The position numbers and the translations under genes are program-made. Shown piece by piece: positions 42,661 through 50,578 of a stretch of DNA of 57,744 nt. The DNA is from an uncultured Eubacteriales bacterium (GTDB lineage: Bacteria > Bacillota > Clostridia > Oscillospirales > CAG-272). The stretch lies in NCBI GenBank assembly GCA_934402395.1, contig CAKRTQ010000016.1, forward strand, positions 1 through 57,744. Reading direction: 5' to 3'. Position 1 is the first letter of the stretch, and the number at the start of each line of letters is the position of its first letter. The notes below the pieces were generated by a model, which saw only the letters and a program-made list of their open reading frames with translations, made no database searches and was not told the DNA's origin.

Positions 42661-44316
42661 TCATTTTATGTCCGCGCCGAGGGCGCAGGTATAGATCCAC
42701 TCAACGCGGTCGCCGTCGTGCAGCGTGTACGCGCCGCAGCCGACCGAAGGCTCTGTGCCGTTCACGCGGTATATCCAGCCCGAGAGCTCGCCAAAATCGA
42801 ATTCGTAAAGATAATTTATCCCCGAAATATACACCATGCTGCCCGACCCGGAGTGATCGACCTGTATTCCGTACTGCCGTGCCGCGGCAATAAGAAGATC
42901 GTAAACGGTGTTGCCTTCATTGATCGGCAGCGATACGGTGTCAAGTATAACGCCGTCGGCGGGGATATCCTGCGAAGCGGTCTTGCCCGATACGGTGTCG
43001 CAGCGCACCGAAACTGTGACGGTTCCGGCGCTCGCGCGTGTATCGGAGGTGTCGGGCGAATAGTATCCTTCGGGCGTGCTGAACCTCGTCAGCGCGACAA
43101 AGAGGATGACCAATGCGGCGGCTGCCGCAATGAATATAATGCTTTTTCTGCTTTTTTTGTTCCACCCGCCGCGGATGCAGATAAAAATACATATTGCAAA
43201 TGCCGCAAGCGCGATCGAAATACAGACTGCCGGCTTGACCGGGAACGTTTTTTCGGCTTCTGTCTGTGTGCTTGCGGAGGTCACGGCAGCGGCAGTGGTG
43301 ACGGAAAATGAGTCCGCGGCAGAGGTATCGGTCGGCGGCGCGGACGTTTGCGGAGCATCTGTATCGTTATCAAAAATATACAGACTGCTCATGCCCGAGC
43401 GAAGGCGGCGCACCGAGATAAGCGAGAGAAGCGACTGAACGGTCGCCGTGGCGTTGAAGCCTCCGCCGTATGTGTGACAAAAGCCGCCGCCCGCGAGTCC
43501 GAAGGCGTTGATACCATCGATCAGGGTGACATTTTTAGCCGTGATGAAACGCGCATCGGCGGCGGGGTCGATGCCGAGAGCGGAAAGTGCTATGACTGCC
43601 TGAGCTGCCGATTCGGGATTTTCCGCTCCGTAGCTTTGGTAGGTCCCGCTTTCGCGGAGTTCGTGCGAAAGAATACCGAGCGCGGTATCTGTTGCTTCGC
43701 GCACGGTGCTGTCTGTCTTCGTGTACGGCGCAAGCGCCTGAAGCGCCATGGCAGTCACATCAACATTCGACCTGCCGCCCATAACAGCCCAGCCGCCGTC
43801 GGAAAGCCGGGCGGCAAGCAGTGCGCCGATAAGCTCATCGGTCGTGTGGACGGATGAGGGAACGCCGGCGCGCAAAAGATGAAGCCCGAAGATCAGGCTC
43901 ATGATCCCCTGTGCGCCCGGCGTTTCATCGGCTGCGAGACACGCGGCGGCGTTTTTTTCACGCCCGCAGGCGGCAAGCGCCAGAGCACAGCGTTGGCGCG
44001 ATACCGCTCCGCGTATTGCTCCGGCGTTCATTTTTGCCTCAAGCGCGTTGGCATATGCTGTATAGTCAAGGTCTTTGAAGTACTGCCGCAGAGCAATGAC
44101 ATACCATTCGGTCCCGTTCCCGGCGCCGTCGGTGAGCGTGCTGTCAAGCCATGACTGCGCACTGTCGGCTCCGTCATGGCTTATGAGAAATTCAAAAATT
44201 GCATCGATCTCGGCTGACAGCGGGTCTTCTTCGGCTGCAAAAGCCGGAACCGATGCAAAAAACACAAGTAACAGCGCAAAAAATGCGCACGTCGCCCGTT
44301 TTAAATTATTCGGCAT
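42661..44316 (-). CDS. Membrane-tethered intrinsic factor-like protein (toroid plus DUF4430)
   Basis: A 551-residue exported protein. After a signal peptide (1-28), an alpha/alpha toroid of the prenyltransferase/squalene oxidase-repeat type fills about 40-305 (GGWAVMGGRSNVDVTAMALQ, later GGGFCHTYGGGFNATATVQ). A Thr/Ser/Ala linker is followed by two membrane helices (362-381 and 392-411) with a basic cytoplasmic turn, and an extracellular DUF4430/transcobalamin C-terminal-like domain (433-545) ending in SGWIYRVNG and LHDGDRVEWIYT. Human intrinsic factor and transcobalamin use the same toroid plus C-terminal domain to enclose cobalamin. Both domains should face outward here, joined by a membrane hairpin. 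The start overlaps the preceding stop. Confidence 0.85.
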   Translation of the reverse strand: MPNNLKRATCAFFALLLVFFASVPAFAAEEDPLSAEIDAIFEFLISHDGADSAQSWLDSTLTDGAGNGTEWYVIALRQYFKDLDYTAYANALEAKMNAGAIRGAVSRQRCALALAACGREKNAAACLAADETPGAQGIMSLIFGLHLLRAGVPSSVHTTDELIGALLAARLSDGGWAVMGGRSNVDVTAMALQALAPYTKTDSTVREATDTALGILSHELRESGTYQSYGAENPESAAQAVIALSALGIDPAADARFITAKNVTLIDGINAFGLAGGGFCHTYGGGFNATATVQSLLSLISVRRLRSGMSSLYIFDNDTDAPQTSAPPTDTSAADSFSVTTAAAVTSASTQTEAEKTFPVKPAVCISIALAAFAICIFICIRGGWNKKSRKSIIFIAAAAALVILFVALTRFSTPEGYYSPDTSDTRASAGTVTVSVRCDTVSGKTASQDIPADGVILDTVSLPINEGNTVYDLLIAAARQYGIQVDHSGSGSMVYISGINYLYEFDFGELSGWIYRVNGTEPSVGCGAYTLHDGDRVEWIYTCALGADIK

Positions 44317-45118
44317 CGTGTCTGCGGCGTGTTACGATTGCCGTTCCGAGCAGGGCAAGAGCCGCAGCACCGACTCCGGCAACGGTTATCGCGCCGTCGC
44401 CGGTCGCGGGCGAGGTTTTTGCAGATACGGTTACCGTGCAGACCGGAGGAACAAGCCGTGCAGTGTCGGAAACGGCGCTTACGATGTGATTGCCTTCGGC
44501 GTCAAAGGTCACGGTAACTTTGCCTTCGGCATCGGTTTTGAGTCCTGTGGCTGTGCCGTCAATGGTGATCGCGGCTCCCTCGACAGGCTTGGTAACGGGC
44601 TGCCAGTTGGCATCGTATCCTGCCGAGAGCAGCGTAAGGGTCACCTTGTCACCGGCGGCTGAGGAAACATCAAAATTATCAAAATAGCAATAAACGTCCG
44701 AAAAGCTTGCGGTGTCGGTGTAAACGAATGCGTACAGGCGGTCGCCGACCGTTACGGGGTCGGTAAGTCCCATTGCTGACTTGTCGTTTACGTAGTAGCC
44801 GTAGCTTCCGCCGTTTTCAACGCCCCAGAGCTTGGTAATGGCAAGTCCGTATGTGCCGGCGGCGGATGCATAACCGGCAGCCGCGCCGCCTTCATATGCC
44901 TCGTTGTGTGCGATCACGAGGGCGTCGTTTATCGTCAGAGCACCATCTCCATCGATGTCGGTAACGGTGATTGCTCTTTCTGTCAGCATAAGCGAGCCGT
45001 TGGATATGGTCACGTATACGGTGGTAGACTGAGCGGCGTATGCAGGCACTGCGGATGCCGCAAGCATCATTACGAGTGCGAGTGTGAGGATGATGGGGGT
45101 GAGTTTGTTCTTTTTCAT
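44306..45118 (-). CDS. Sortase-anchored transcobalamin-like surface protein
   Basis: A 270-residue cell-surface protein. It has a signal peptide (about 1-29) and a dockerin-like EF-hand with DIDGDGALTINDALVI (54-69). A DUF4430-like part follows (LWGVENGGSYGYYVNDKSAM ... VGDRLYAFVYTD, about 97-135), then an Ig-like region (about 155-235). The C-terminal wall-sorting signal is SPATG (236-240), a hydrophobic segment and RRRHDAE. SPATG fits the [SP]PxTG class recognised by some clostridial sortases rather than the standard LPxTG. It probably holds cobalamin at the cell wall for the transporter below. The ATG at 45118 follows AAAGGAAAAAACC. Confidence 0.85.
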   Translation of the reverse strand: MKKNKLTPIILTLALVMMLAASAVPAYAAQSTTVYVTISNGSLMLTERAITVTDIDGDGALTINDALVIAHNEAYEGGAAAGYASAAGTYGLAITKLWGVENGGSYGYYVNDKSAMGLTDPVTVGDRLYAFVYTDTASFSDVYCYFDNFDVSSAAGDKVTLTLLSAGYDANWQPVTKPVEGAAITIDGTATGLKTDAEGKVTVTFDAEGNHIVSAVSDTARLVPPVCTVTVSAKTSPATGDGAITVAGVGAAALALLGTAIVTRRRHDAE

Positions 45119-45167
45119 GGTTTTTTCCTTTCTTTTATAAAACGCGCCTGATGGACCATGCGCGGTT

Positions 45168-45461
45168 TTACTGTTCTTCGGCGGGGCTGCCCGCAGTTTT
45201 TTCCGCTTTGCGGGCGGCATTGCGGTGGCGTTTGGAGCGTATGCGTTTTTCACGGTTGAGCCGCAGTCTGTCGTCTCCGCGCGGGGGCTTCAGCTCTGCC
45301 GCTTCAAGCGCACGCGGCCACGGACCGAGATATGCCTTTACGGCGCACACCTCGGCATCGCTGAAATCCGAGCGGCGCGGCAGACGTTCCTCGCCTGCGG
45401 CGGCGAGTTCGCGGCTTTTTTCACGGAGAATTGAAATGCAGCTCTCTTTTGTGTAGTCCAT
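45168..45461 (-). CDS. Homing-endonuclease-associated repeat-like small protein
   Basis: A 97-residue basic protein with no signal peptide. The segment RRSDFSDAEVCAVKAYLGPW followed by PRALEAAELKPP (about 29-60) matches the helix-turn-helix-like HNH-associated repeat (FGSW-AL-AAGL type), usually a DNA-binding module. The C-terminus is rich in Arg and Lys. It is the first gene after the riboswitch terminator, with an excellent site (CAAAGGAGGCAGTC) before the ATG. A regulatory role in the operon is possible but unproven. Confidence 0.7.
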   Translation of the reverse strand: MDYTKESCISILREKSRELAAAGEERLPRRSDFSDAEVCAVKAYLGPWPRALEAAELKPPRGDDRLRLNREKRIRSKRHRNAARKAEKTAGSPAEEQ

Positions 45462-45488
45462 GACTGCCTCCTTTGAGCGGTAAACGGT

Positions 45489-45523
45489 AAAAAAAGACTG
45501 CCTGCCATTTTACGGCAAGCAGT
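45489..45523 (-). terminator. Riboswitch-controlled terminator
   Basis: On the minus strand ACTGCTTGCC pairs with GGCAGGCAGT and is followed by a T-run of seven. It lies between the aptamer and the first gene, so cobalamin binding probably favours termination. Further hairpins (AAAGTGC/GCACTTT and AGACC/GGTCT, about 45545-45595) lie between aptamer and terminator. Confidence 0.85.
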
Positions 45524-45651
45524 TCGAGTGCAACTTCAAAAGACCCGGCTAAAGTGCGTTTTTTGCACTTTTTCCGAGCGGTCTTTCCGATGGGGGAAAG
45601 AAGCTGTAAACGACATTTTTCTTACCCAAAAATGATGCGTGGTTATTATCG

Positions 45652-45760
45652 GTGCGGCAGGTATTCCGACTTATGGGCACTTTGGCTCAATTACGGTAAT
45701 GGTCGTTGCGACGGAATTTCACCGAACTTCCCCCTGATCCGGCATTTGCCGGAACCGCAC
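45652..45760 (-). ncRNA. Cobalamin riboswitch aptamer
   Basis: On the minus strand the RNA begins GTGCGG and closes with CCGCAC (P1, 45755-45760 with 45652-45657). Inside are the conserved blocks GGGGAAGTTCGGTGAAATTC and, near the 3' end, AAGTCGGAATACCTGCC, the B12-box region of the Rfam cobalamin riboswitch family. It starts about 10 nt after the predicted transcription start and should repress the operon when cobalamin is abundant. Confidence 0.88.
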
Positions 45761-45776
45761 TGTGTTTTCAACTTAT

Positions 45777-45805
45777 ATTATATCTTATTTTTTTCATCCG
45801 GTCAA
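45777..45805 (-). promoter_or_regulatory. Promoter for the riboswitch operon
   Basis: On the minus strand, TTGACC (45800-45805), a 17-bp spacer and TATAAT (45777-45782). The start near 45770 is just upstream of the aptamer P1 stem. Confidence 0.85.
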
Positions 45806-45813
45806 GTGGAATA

Positions 45814-45847
45814 CACAAAAAGTCGGCGCCAGAAAGTACTTTTTGTG
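45814..45847. other. Hairpin in the divergent promoter region
   Basis: CACAAAAAGT (45814-45823) pairs with ACTTTTTGTG (45838-45847) around a 14-base loop. It lies between the minus-strand riboswitch promoter and the plus-strand EEP operon. It could be a regulator site or an orphan terminator. The rest of 45848-46041 shows only a TAAAAT-type -10 box near 45977. Confidence 0.5.
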
Positions 45848-46041
45848 CCTTCGGCCCCCGGCTTGCAATGGTTTTGCCTTATTCTTTGTCGGCGGCGCGG
45901 CGACCGGAGTGATTTTTTTATTTTTACGGTGTAAATTTTCCGACCCGCCTATTTACAACCCCGTGCCGATGTGATAAAATATATTTATCTGTAAGAAATT
46001 TTGCGCCCTGCGGCGCAAATCCGAAAGGAAAGGTACTTATC

Positions 46042-46908
46042 ATGAGCTACGAAAAGAAATCCGACCTGAGAATAATGTCTCACAATATCTGGGGCAGTGA
46101 CGTATACAACCGCGATCTGCATATGCGCGACATTTACTTCCGCTATGAGCCCGATGTGCTGGGGCTTCAGGAGATGACGCCCAAGGTGTATGCTTCCCGC
46201 CTCTGCGATCTGCTTAACGAAAAATACGAGCTTCTCAAGCCCGACACGCACGGACTTGTCGATAACACGCCCATATTCATCCGCCGTGGCGTTTTTGATG
46301 TTGTAAAGTGCGGCTGGCACATCTACGACGGTCTTAACAATCACCAGAGCAAGAACCTTGCATGGGCGATCCTCAAAAAGCTTGACGACGGTATGGAGAT
46401 AGGCGTTATTTCCACTCACTACTGGTGGCAGGCGGGACCCGAGTCTGACCTTGCGCGCGTTTACGATGCCAAGCAGATGACGGCATACGCTCACTGGATG
46501 CAGGTGGAATACGGCGTTCCTGTGGTCGCAATGGGCGACCTCAACCTTCGCATCGGCGCACCTGCCTACAACGAGCTCATTTCCACCGGAGCTATGGATA
46601 TGCGTATGGCGGCGGTCGAATACGCCAGCCGCTCCAACACACATCATCCTTACGGCACGCTCAATACCGAGACGGGCGAGTTTGAAAATGCTCCCGCGCC
46701 GCGCGGCTGCCACCTCAACGCCATAGACCATATGTTTGTTTACGGCAGAGAGCAGCTTGATGTGCGTGTATTTGACGTTATCACCGAGCAGGAGGCACTG
46801 GATGTTTCCGACCACTGCCCGATATTTGTTGACTGCAAGATCCTGCCGCGTCCCGAAAGACCCGTTGCACCGACATATGTGAAGAAAGAACAGGCGGTAA
46901 AGGCGTAA
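46042..46908 (+). CDS. Endonuclease/exonuclease/phosphatase family hydrolase
   Basis: A 288-residue EEP-fold protein without signal peptide. Catalytic-region motifs are RIMSHNIWG, LQEMTPKVY, STHYWWQ, GDLNLRIG and DHCPIF, giving the Asn, Glu, His, Asp and final His expected for a Mg-dependent phosphodiesterase or phosphatase. Substrates in the family range from DNA and inositol phosphates to sphingomyelin; none can be assigned here. It heads a five-gene plus-strand run with an LRR protein, pepT, an LRR-MBL fusion and a sulfatase. The ATG follows CGAAAGGAAAGGTACTTATC. Confidence 0.88.
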   Translation: MSYEKKSDLRIMSHNIWGSDVYNRDLHMRDIYFRYEPDVLGLQEMTPKVYASRLCDLLNEKYELLKPDTHGLVDNTPIFIRRGVFDVVKCGWHIYDGLNNHQSKNLAWAILKKLDDGMEIGVISTHYWWQAGPESDLARVYDAKQMTAYAHWMQVEYGVPVVAMGDLNLRIGAPAYNELISTGAMDMRMAAVEYASRSNTHHPYGTLNTETGEFENAPAPRGCHLNAIDHMFVYGREQLDVRVFDVITEQEALDVSDHCPIFVDCKILPRPERPVAPTYVKKEQAVKA

Positions 46909-47909
46909 TGTCCGAGCCGGAAAAGAACGATGGCAGACACCTGACGAGCGCAGAACGGCAAAAGCTTTACCGCGAGCGTGCCGAGCATCGCCGCCGCGCC
47001 GAGGCATCCGCCAAAGAAAAGAAACGCCGCCGCATCATCGTTCTTGCGGCTGCCGCCGGCGTGGCATTTGCGGCTCTGGCCGTGGGGCTCGTTCTGCTCA
47101 TAAGCCGGGTCATTATCCCGGAGAGCAGATACAAAAACGCCGTAGATCTTTACGATGCGGGCGAATATGCTGCGGCAATGGATGCCTTTGACGCAATGGG
47201 CGACTACCGTGACAGCCGTGAGTATGTGAAGAAGTGCATTCTCGAGCAGGCGCGCGCGCTTGCCGGGCGCGACGATGTTATTACCGGCACATCGGCTGAT
47301 ATGCCGTGGTTCTCTTTTGACACCGACGACGATGAGAAAGGGATACTGAAATTCGATGCCGAGGTCTACCGCGGCGGCGGAGATATTGCGGTGCCCGATG
47401 TTTTTGACGGTGTGCTGGTGCGCGGAATTGCGGTGCGTGCGTTTTACAGGTGCGATTTTCTCACCTCGGTCTCGCTGCCGCCGTCTGTCCGAGTGATACG
47501 CGAGCGCGCATTTTACGAATGCCCCAAGCTTACTGCGGCAGAGCTTCCGGATGCGCTTACCGAAATAGGAGAATACGCCTTCGGTAAATGTACGGCGCTT
47601 ACGGCAGTGCGCTTCGGCAGCGGTATACGCACGATAGCCCAGCGCGCTTTTGACGGCTGCTCCGCGCTCACATCGCTCTCGCTGCCCGAAGGACTTACGT
47701 TCATAGGCTACCGCGCCTTCGGCGCGTGTGCGGGACTTGACGCGGTGTCGCTGCCCGCATCGCTTGAAACGGTTGAAAATCAGGCGTTCATCGGGTGCGA
47801 ATCGGTGAAAAAGCTTGAATATCCGGGCAGCCGGGCGAGCCTTGAGGCGGTTCTCGGCGAGGGTGGAAAGCCCCTGCTTTCAGCCGGAGAGATCATCACG
47901 GGAGAATAA
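46908..47909 (+). CDS. Membrane-anchored leucine-rich repeat protein (BspA type)
   Basis: A 333-residue protein with a charged cytoplasmic N-terminus, one membrane helix (about 43-66), a tetratricopeptide-like stretch (YKNAVDLYDAGEYAAAMDAF) and a C-terminal LRR_5 (Treponema pallidum/BspA type) domain of about five repeats such as CPKLTAAELPDALTEIGEYAF. BspA-type repeats often bind host proteins or glycans, but the signal-anchor topology should put this domain outside. It overlaps the preceding stop by one base (TAATG), so translation is coupled. Confidence 0.88.
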   Translation: MSEPEKNDGRHLTSAERQKLYRERAEHRRRAEASAKEKKRRRIIVLAAAAGVAFAALAVGLVLLISRVIIPESRYKNAVDLYDAGEYAAAMDAFDAMGDYRDSREYVKKCILEQARALAGRDDVITGTSADMPWFSFDTDDDEKGILKFDAEVYRGGGDIAVPDVFDGVLVRGIAVRAFYRCDFLTSVSLPPSVRVIRERAFYECPKLTAAELPDALTEIGEYAFGKCTALTAVRFGSGIRTIAQRAFDGCSALTSLSLPEGLTFIGYRAFGACAGLDAVSLPASLETVENQAFIGCESVKKLEYPGSRASLEAVLGEGGKPLLSAGEIITGE

Positions 47910-47913
47910 TGAT

Positions 47914-49140
47914 ATGGATATAACCGAAAGATTTTTAAAATATGTTTCCTATCCGACCATGTCGGATAAGTATTCGGATACCTGCCCGAGTACAGAAAAG
48001 CAGAAAGCGCTCGGCGCATATCTTGCGGACGAGCTGCGCGGGATAGGACTTTCCGATGTGCTTATGGATGAAAACGGATACGTCAGCGCAACGCTGCCCG
48101 CGACGCCGGGCTGCGAGGGCGCGCCGGTCATCGGGCTTATTGCGCACATGGATACCTCCGATGAGGCTCCCGATTCGCCGATAGTTCCGCGTATTGTCGA
48201 ATATCGGGGCGGGGACATTCTTCTCAACGCCGCGCGGGGTATCGTTATGCGCGAGTCCGATTACCCGTCGCTGCGCAACTACCTCGGCTGTCATATTATC
48301 GTCACCGACGGGAACACCCTTCTCGGTGCGGACGACAAGGCGGGCGTGGCTGCGATAGTGAGCGCTGTCGAGAGACTGGCGGGTTCGGACGTTCCGCACG
48401 GCAAGGTCAGGATATGCTTTACGCCCGATGAGGAGATAGGCGCGGGAGCCGATCATTTTGATGTTCCGGCATTCGGCGCGGACTATGCCTATACCGTTGA
48501 CGGCGGTGCGCTCGGAGAGCTTGAATACGAGTGCTTCAACGCGGCGTCGGCAAGCGTGGACTTCTGCGGTGTTGCCATTCATCCGGGTTCGGGCAAGGGA
48601 CATATGAAAAATGCCGCGCTTATGGCGGCGGAGTTCGTGTCGCTGCTTCCCGCAGCCGAGGACCCCGCCCATACCGAGGGCTACGAGGGATTTTATCACC
48701 TGGATATGATAAAGGGCGAGGTCGAGCATGCGCGTGTCGAATATATCATCCGCGACCATGACGCGGCGAAATTTGACGAGAGAAAGCGCGTTTTTGCCGC
48801 TGCTGCCGAGTTCATCGACCGTAAATACGGCGCAGGCTCTGCCGTTTGCACGATAAAGGATTCCTACCGCAATATGCGCGAGGTGATAGAACAGCATATG
48901 TACACGGTAGACCGTGCCGTGGCTGCAATGCGCGCCGAGGACGTTGAGCCTGTGATATCCCCGATACGCGGCGGCACCGATGGCGCACGTCTCTCCTATA
49001 TGGGACTGCCCTGTCCCAATCTCTGCACCGGCGGCGAGAATTTCCATTCACGCTTTGAATATCTGCCGGTCGAATCGCTCCGCAAGGTAGCGGATATTCT
49101 TGTCCGTATTATTTGTGACGCGGCGGGAGCGGGGAGGTAA
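47914..49140 (+). CDS. pepT: Peptidase T
   Basis: A 408-residue M20B aminotripeptidase of normal length. Metal-site motifs are visible: LIAHMDTSDEAPDS (His and Asp ligands), then GADDKAGVA, FTPDEEIGAGADHFD and GGTDGARLSYMG. It removes N-terminal residues from tripeptides and needs zinc. It is cytoplasmic. The ATG at 47914 follows GGGAGAATAATGAT; a longer frame upstream runs inside the LRR gene. It links amino-acid salvage to the rest of the operon. Confidence 0.95.
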   Translation: MDITERFLKYVSYPTMSDKYSDTCPSTEKQKALGAYLADELRGIGLSDVLMDENGYVSATLPATPGCEGAPVIGLIAHMDTSDEAPDSPIVPRIVEYRGGDILLNAARGIVMRESDYPSLRNYLGCHIIVTDGNTLLGADDKAGVAAIVSAVERLAGSDVPHGKVRICFTPDEEIGAGADHFDVPAFGADYAYTVDGGALGELEYECFNAASASVDFCGVAIHPGSGKGHMKNAALMAAEFVSLLPAAEDPAHTEGYEGFYHLDMIKGEVEHARVEYIIRDHDAAKFDERKRVFAAAAEFIDRKYGAGSAVCTIKDSYRNMREVIEQHMYTVDRAVAAMRAEDVEPVISPIRGGTDGARLSYMGLPCPNLCTGGENFHSRFEYLPVESLRKVADILVRIICDAAGAGR

Positions 49141-49146
49141 CGGCGC

Positions 49147-50568
49147 ATGGAAGACAAGAAATACGAAACGGTATCCGGCGAATGCGGCGCGGGCGTCGTC
49201 TTTACATTTGACGGCAGTGTGCTGCGTGTCAGCGGAGAGGGCGTTATGGATAACTACACCGACCCTGCGCTGACGCCCTTTGCCGCACTGCGCGACAGTG
49301 TGCGCGAGCTTATTATCGAAGATGGCGTAAGGGCGATCGGCAATTGCGCGTTCGGCGGTTTTTCCGCTATCACGCACCTTCGCGTGCCGGGCAGTGCGGA
49401 GATAATAGGCTCCCGCGCCTTCGGCGAATGCCGTTCGCTTACCACCGTCACGCTCGGAGAGGGCGTGCGTGTGATAGGTCCCAAGGCGTTTGAAAAATGT
49501 CCGAAGCTGCGGTGGCTCGATCTGCCGTCAAGCCTGCGTGCGGTGGACTTCAAGGCGTTCATAAAGAGCGAGAACGTAAGTGAGATCAGATATGCCGGAA
49601 CGGCAGTAGAATGGGCGCGTCGTGTGCGCGTGGGCAGATCGTCGCACGGCAACGCATCCGTCATCGGAGCGCATTTTTCCTTCCGTGACAACACGCGCCG
49701 CTATGACGCGATGACCGCGCATATCGGGGATATAATCCGCGCGGGCGGAGACGGTTCGATGTATGTCGTTACCCCCGATCTCACAGTCGAAGAATACGAC
49801 GGCAAATCGGGCGACTGCACGCTTATTGTTTTCCCCGACGGCGAGACTATGATGATAGATGCCGGCGCGCCGCCGTGCTGGTTCCATGTTGTGGAGCTGC
49901 TTGCGGGCGCGGGGATCAGAAAGCTTGACTATTTTGCGTTGTCGCATCCGCACGGCGACCACTTCGGCGGGGCTTCAAAGGCGGCTGAATATCTGTTTTC
50001 GCAGGGCGGCGGGATAGGGACATATCTTTATTCCGGCTTTGAATACAAAACCGGTGAGCGCAAGCTGTCGCGTCTGCTTGAACGGCACGGCACGGTGATG
50101 CGGCGCGATCTTTGCGAGGGCGACGAGCTTGAGATAGGCGGAGTGACGATAAAGATATTCAATCCGAACAAAAAGGATCTTGATATACCGTCCGGCACCG
50201 AGCTGAACGACGGCGGTGTAAACAATATTTCGGTCGGTATGAAGTTTATATTCGGCAATGTAAGCTATCTGACAGCGGGCGACCTTTACGCTGTCCGCGA
50301 GCATGAGCTTGTGGCGCGGCTCGGCGACTTTTTGCGTTCGGACGCCGCAAAGACCAACCACCACGGCGTTTTCACCTCCAATACTCCCGAGTGGACCGAA
50401 GCTGTGGGCGCGCGCGTGCTTGTATCCGACAGTGACGACGCGCCGTGGACGGTGTTTGCCGAAAGGCTGGCGGCTGCTGGCACACCCAATTACATAGTCA
50501 GCGATTGCGGTCTTTGCGTCATGAGACTTACCGCCGACGGCGGTATTTCGGTCGAGACCGAATATTGA
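49147..50568 (+). CDS. LRR_5/metallo-beta-lactamase fold fusion protein
   Basis: A 473-residue fusion. Residues about 20-150 form LRR_5 repeats (RELIIEDGVRAIGNCAFGG, then AEIIGSRAFGECRSLTTVTL). Residues about 215-470 form a metallo-beta-lactamase-fold hydrolase of the ComEC-C-terminal type: CTLIVFPDGETMMIDAG, then the metal motif SHPHGDHFGGA, later NNISVGMKFIFGNVSYLTAGD, KTNHHGV and LVSDSDD. There is no signal peptide. The beta-lactamase-fold part could hydrolyse a phosphodiester or thioester bond. Fusion to an LRR domain is unusual. Confidence 0.85.
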   Translation: MEDKKYETVSGECGAGVVFTFDGSVLRVSGEGVMDNYTDPALTPFAALRDSVRELIIEDGVRAIGNCAFGGFSAITHLRVPGSAEIIGSRAFGECRSLTTVTLGEGVRVIGPKAFEKCPKLRWLDLPSSLRAVDFKAFIKSENVSEIRYAGTAVEWARRVRVGRSSHGNASVIGAHFSFRDNTRRYDAMTAHIGDIIRAGGDGSMYVVTPDLTVEEYDGKSGDCTLIVFPDGETMMIDAGAPPCWFHVVELLAGAGIRKLDYFALSHPHGDHFGGASKAAEYLFSQGGGIGTYLYSGFEYKTGERKLSRLLERHGTVMRRDLCEGDELEIGGVTIKIFNPNKKDLDIPSGTELNDGGVNNISVGMKFIFGNVSYLTAGDLYAVREHELVARLGDFLRSDAAKTNHHGVFTSNTPEWTEAVGARVLVSDSDDAPWTVFAERLAAAGTPNYIVSDCGLCVMRLTADGGISVETEY

Positions 50569-50578
50569 GGAGGCGGCG

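Noticed and set aside
45489..45780. Reading the 45.5-45.8 kb region as a coding sequence
   Set aside because: The plus-strand frames there have no start signal, and the minus strand carries the conserved cobalamin riboswitch blocks and a terminator.
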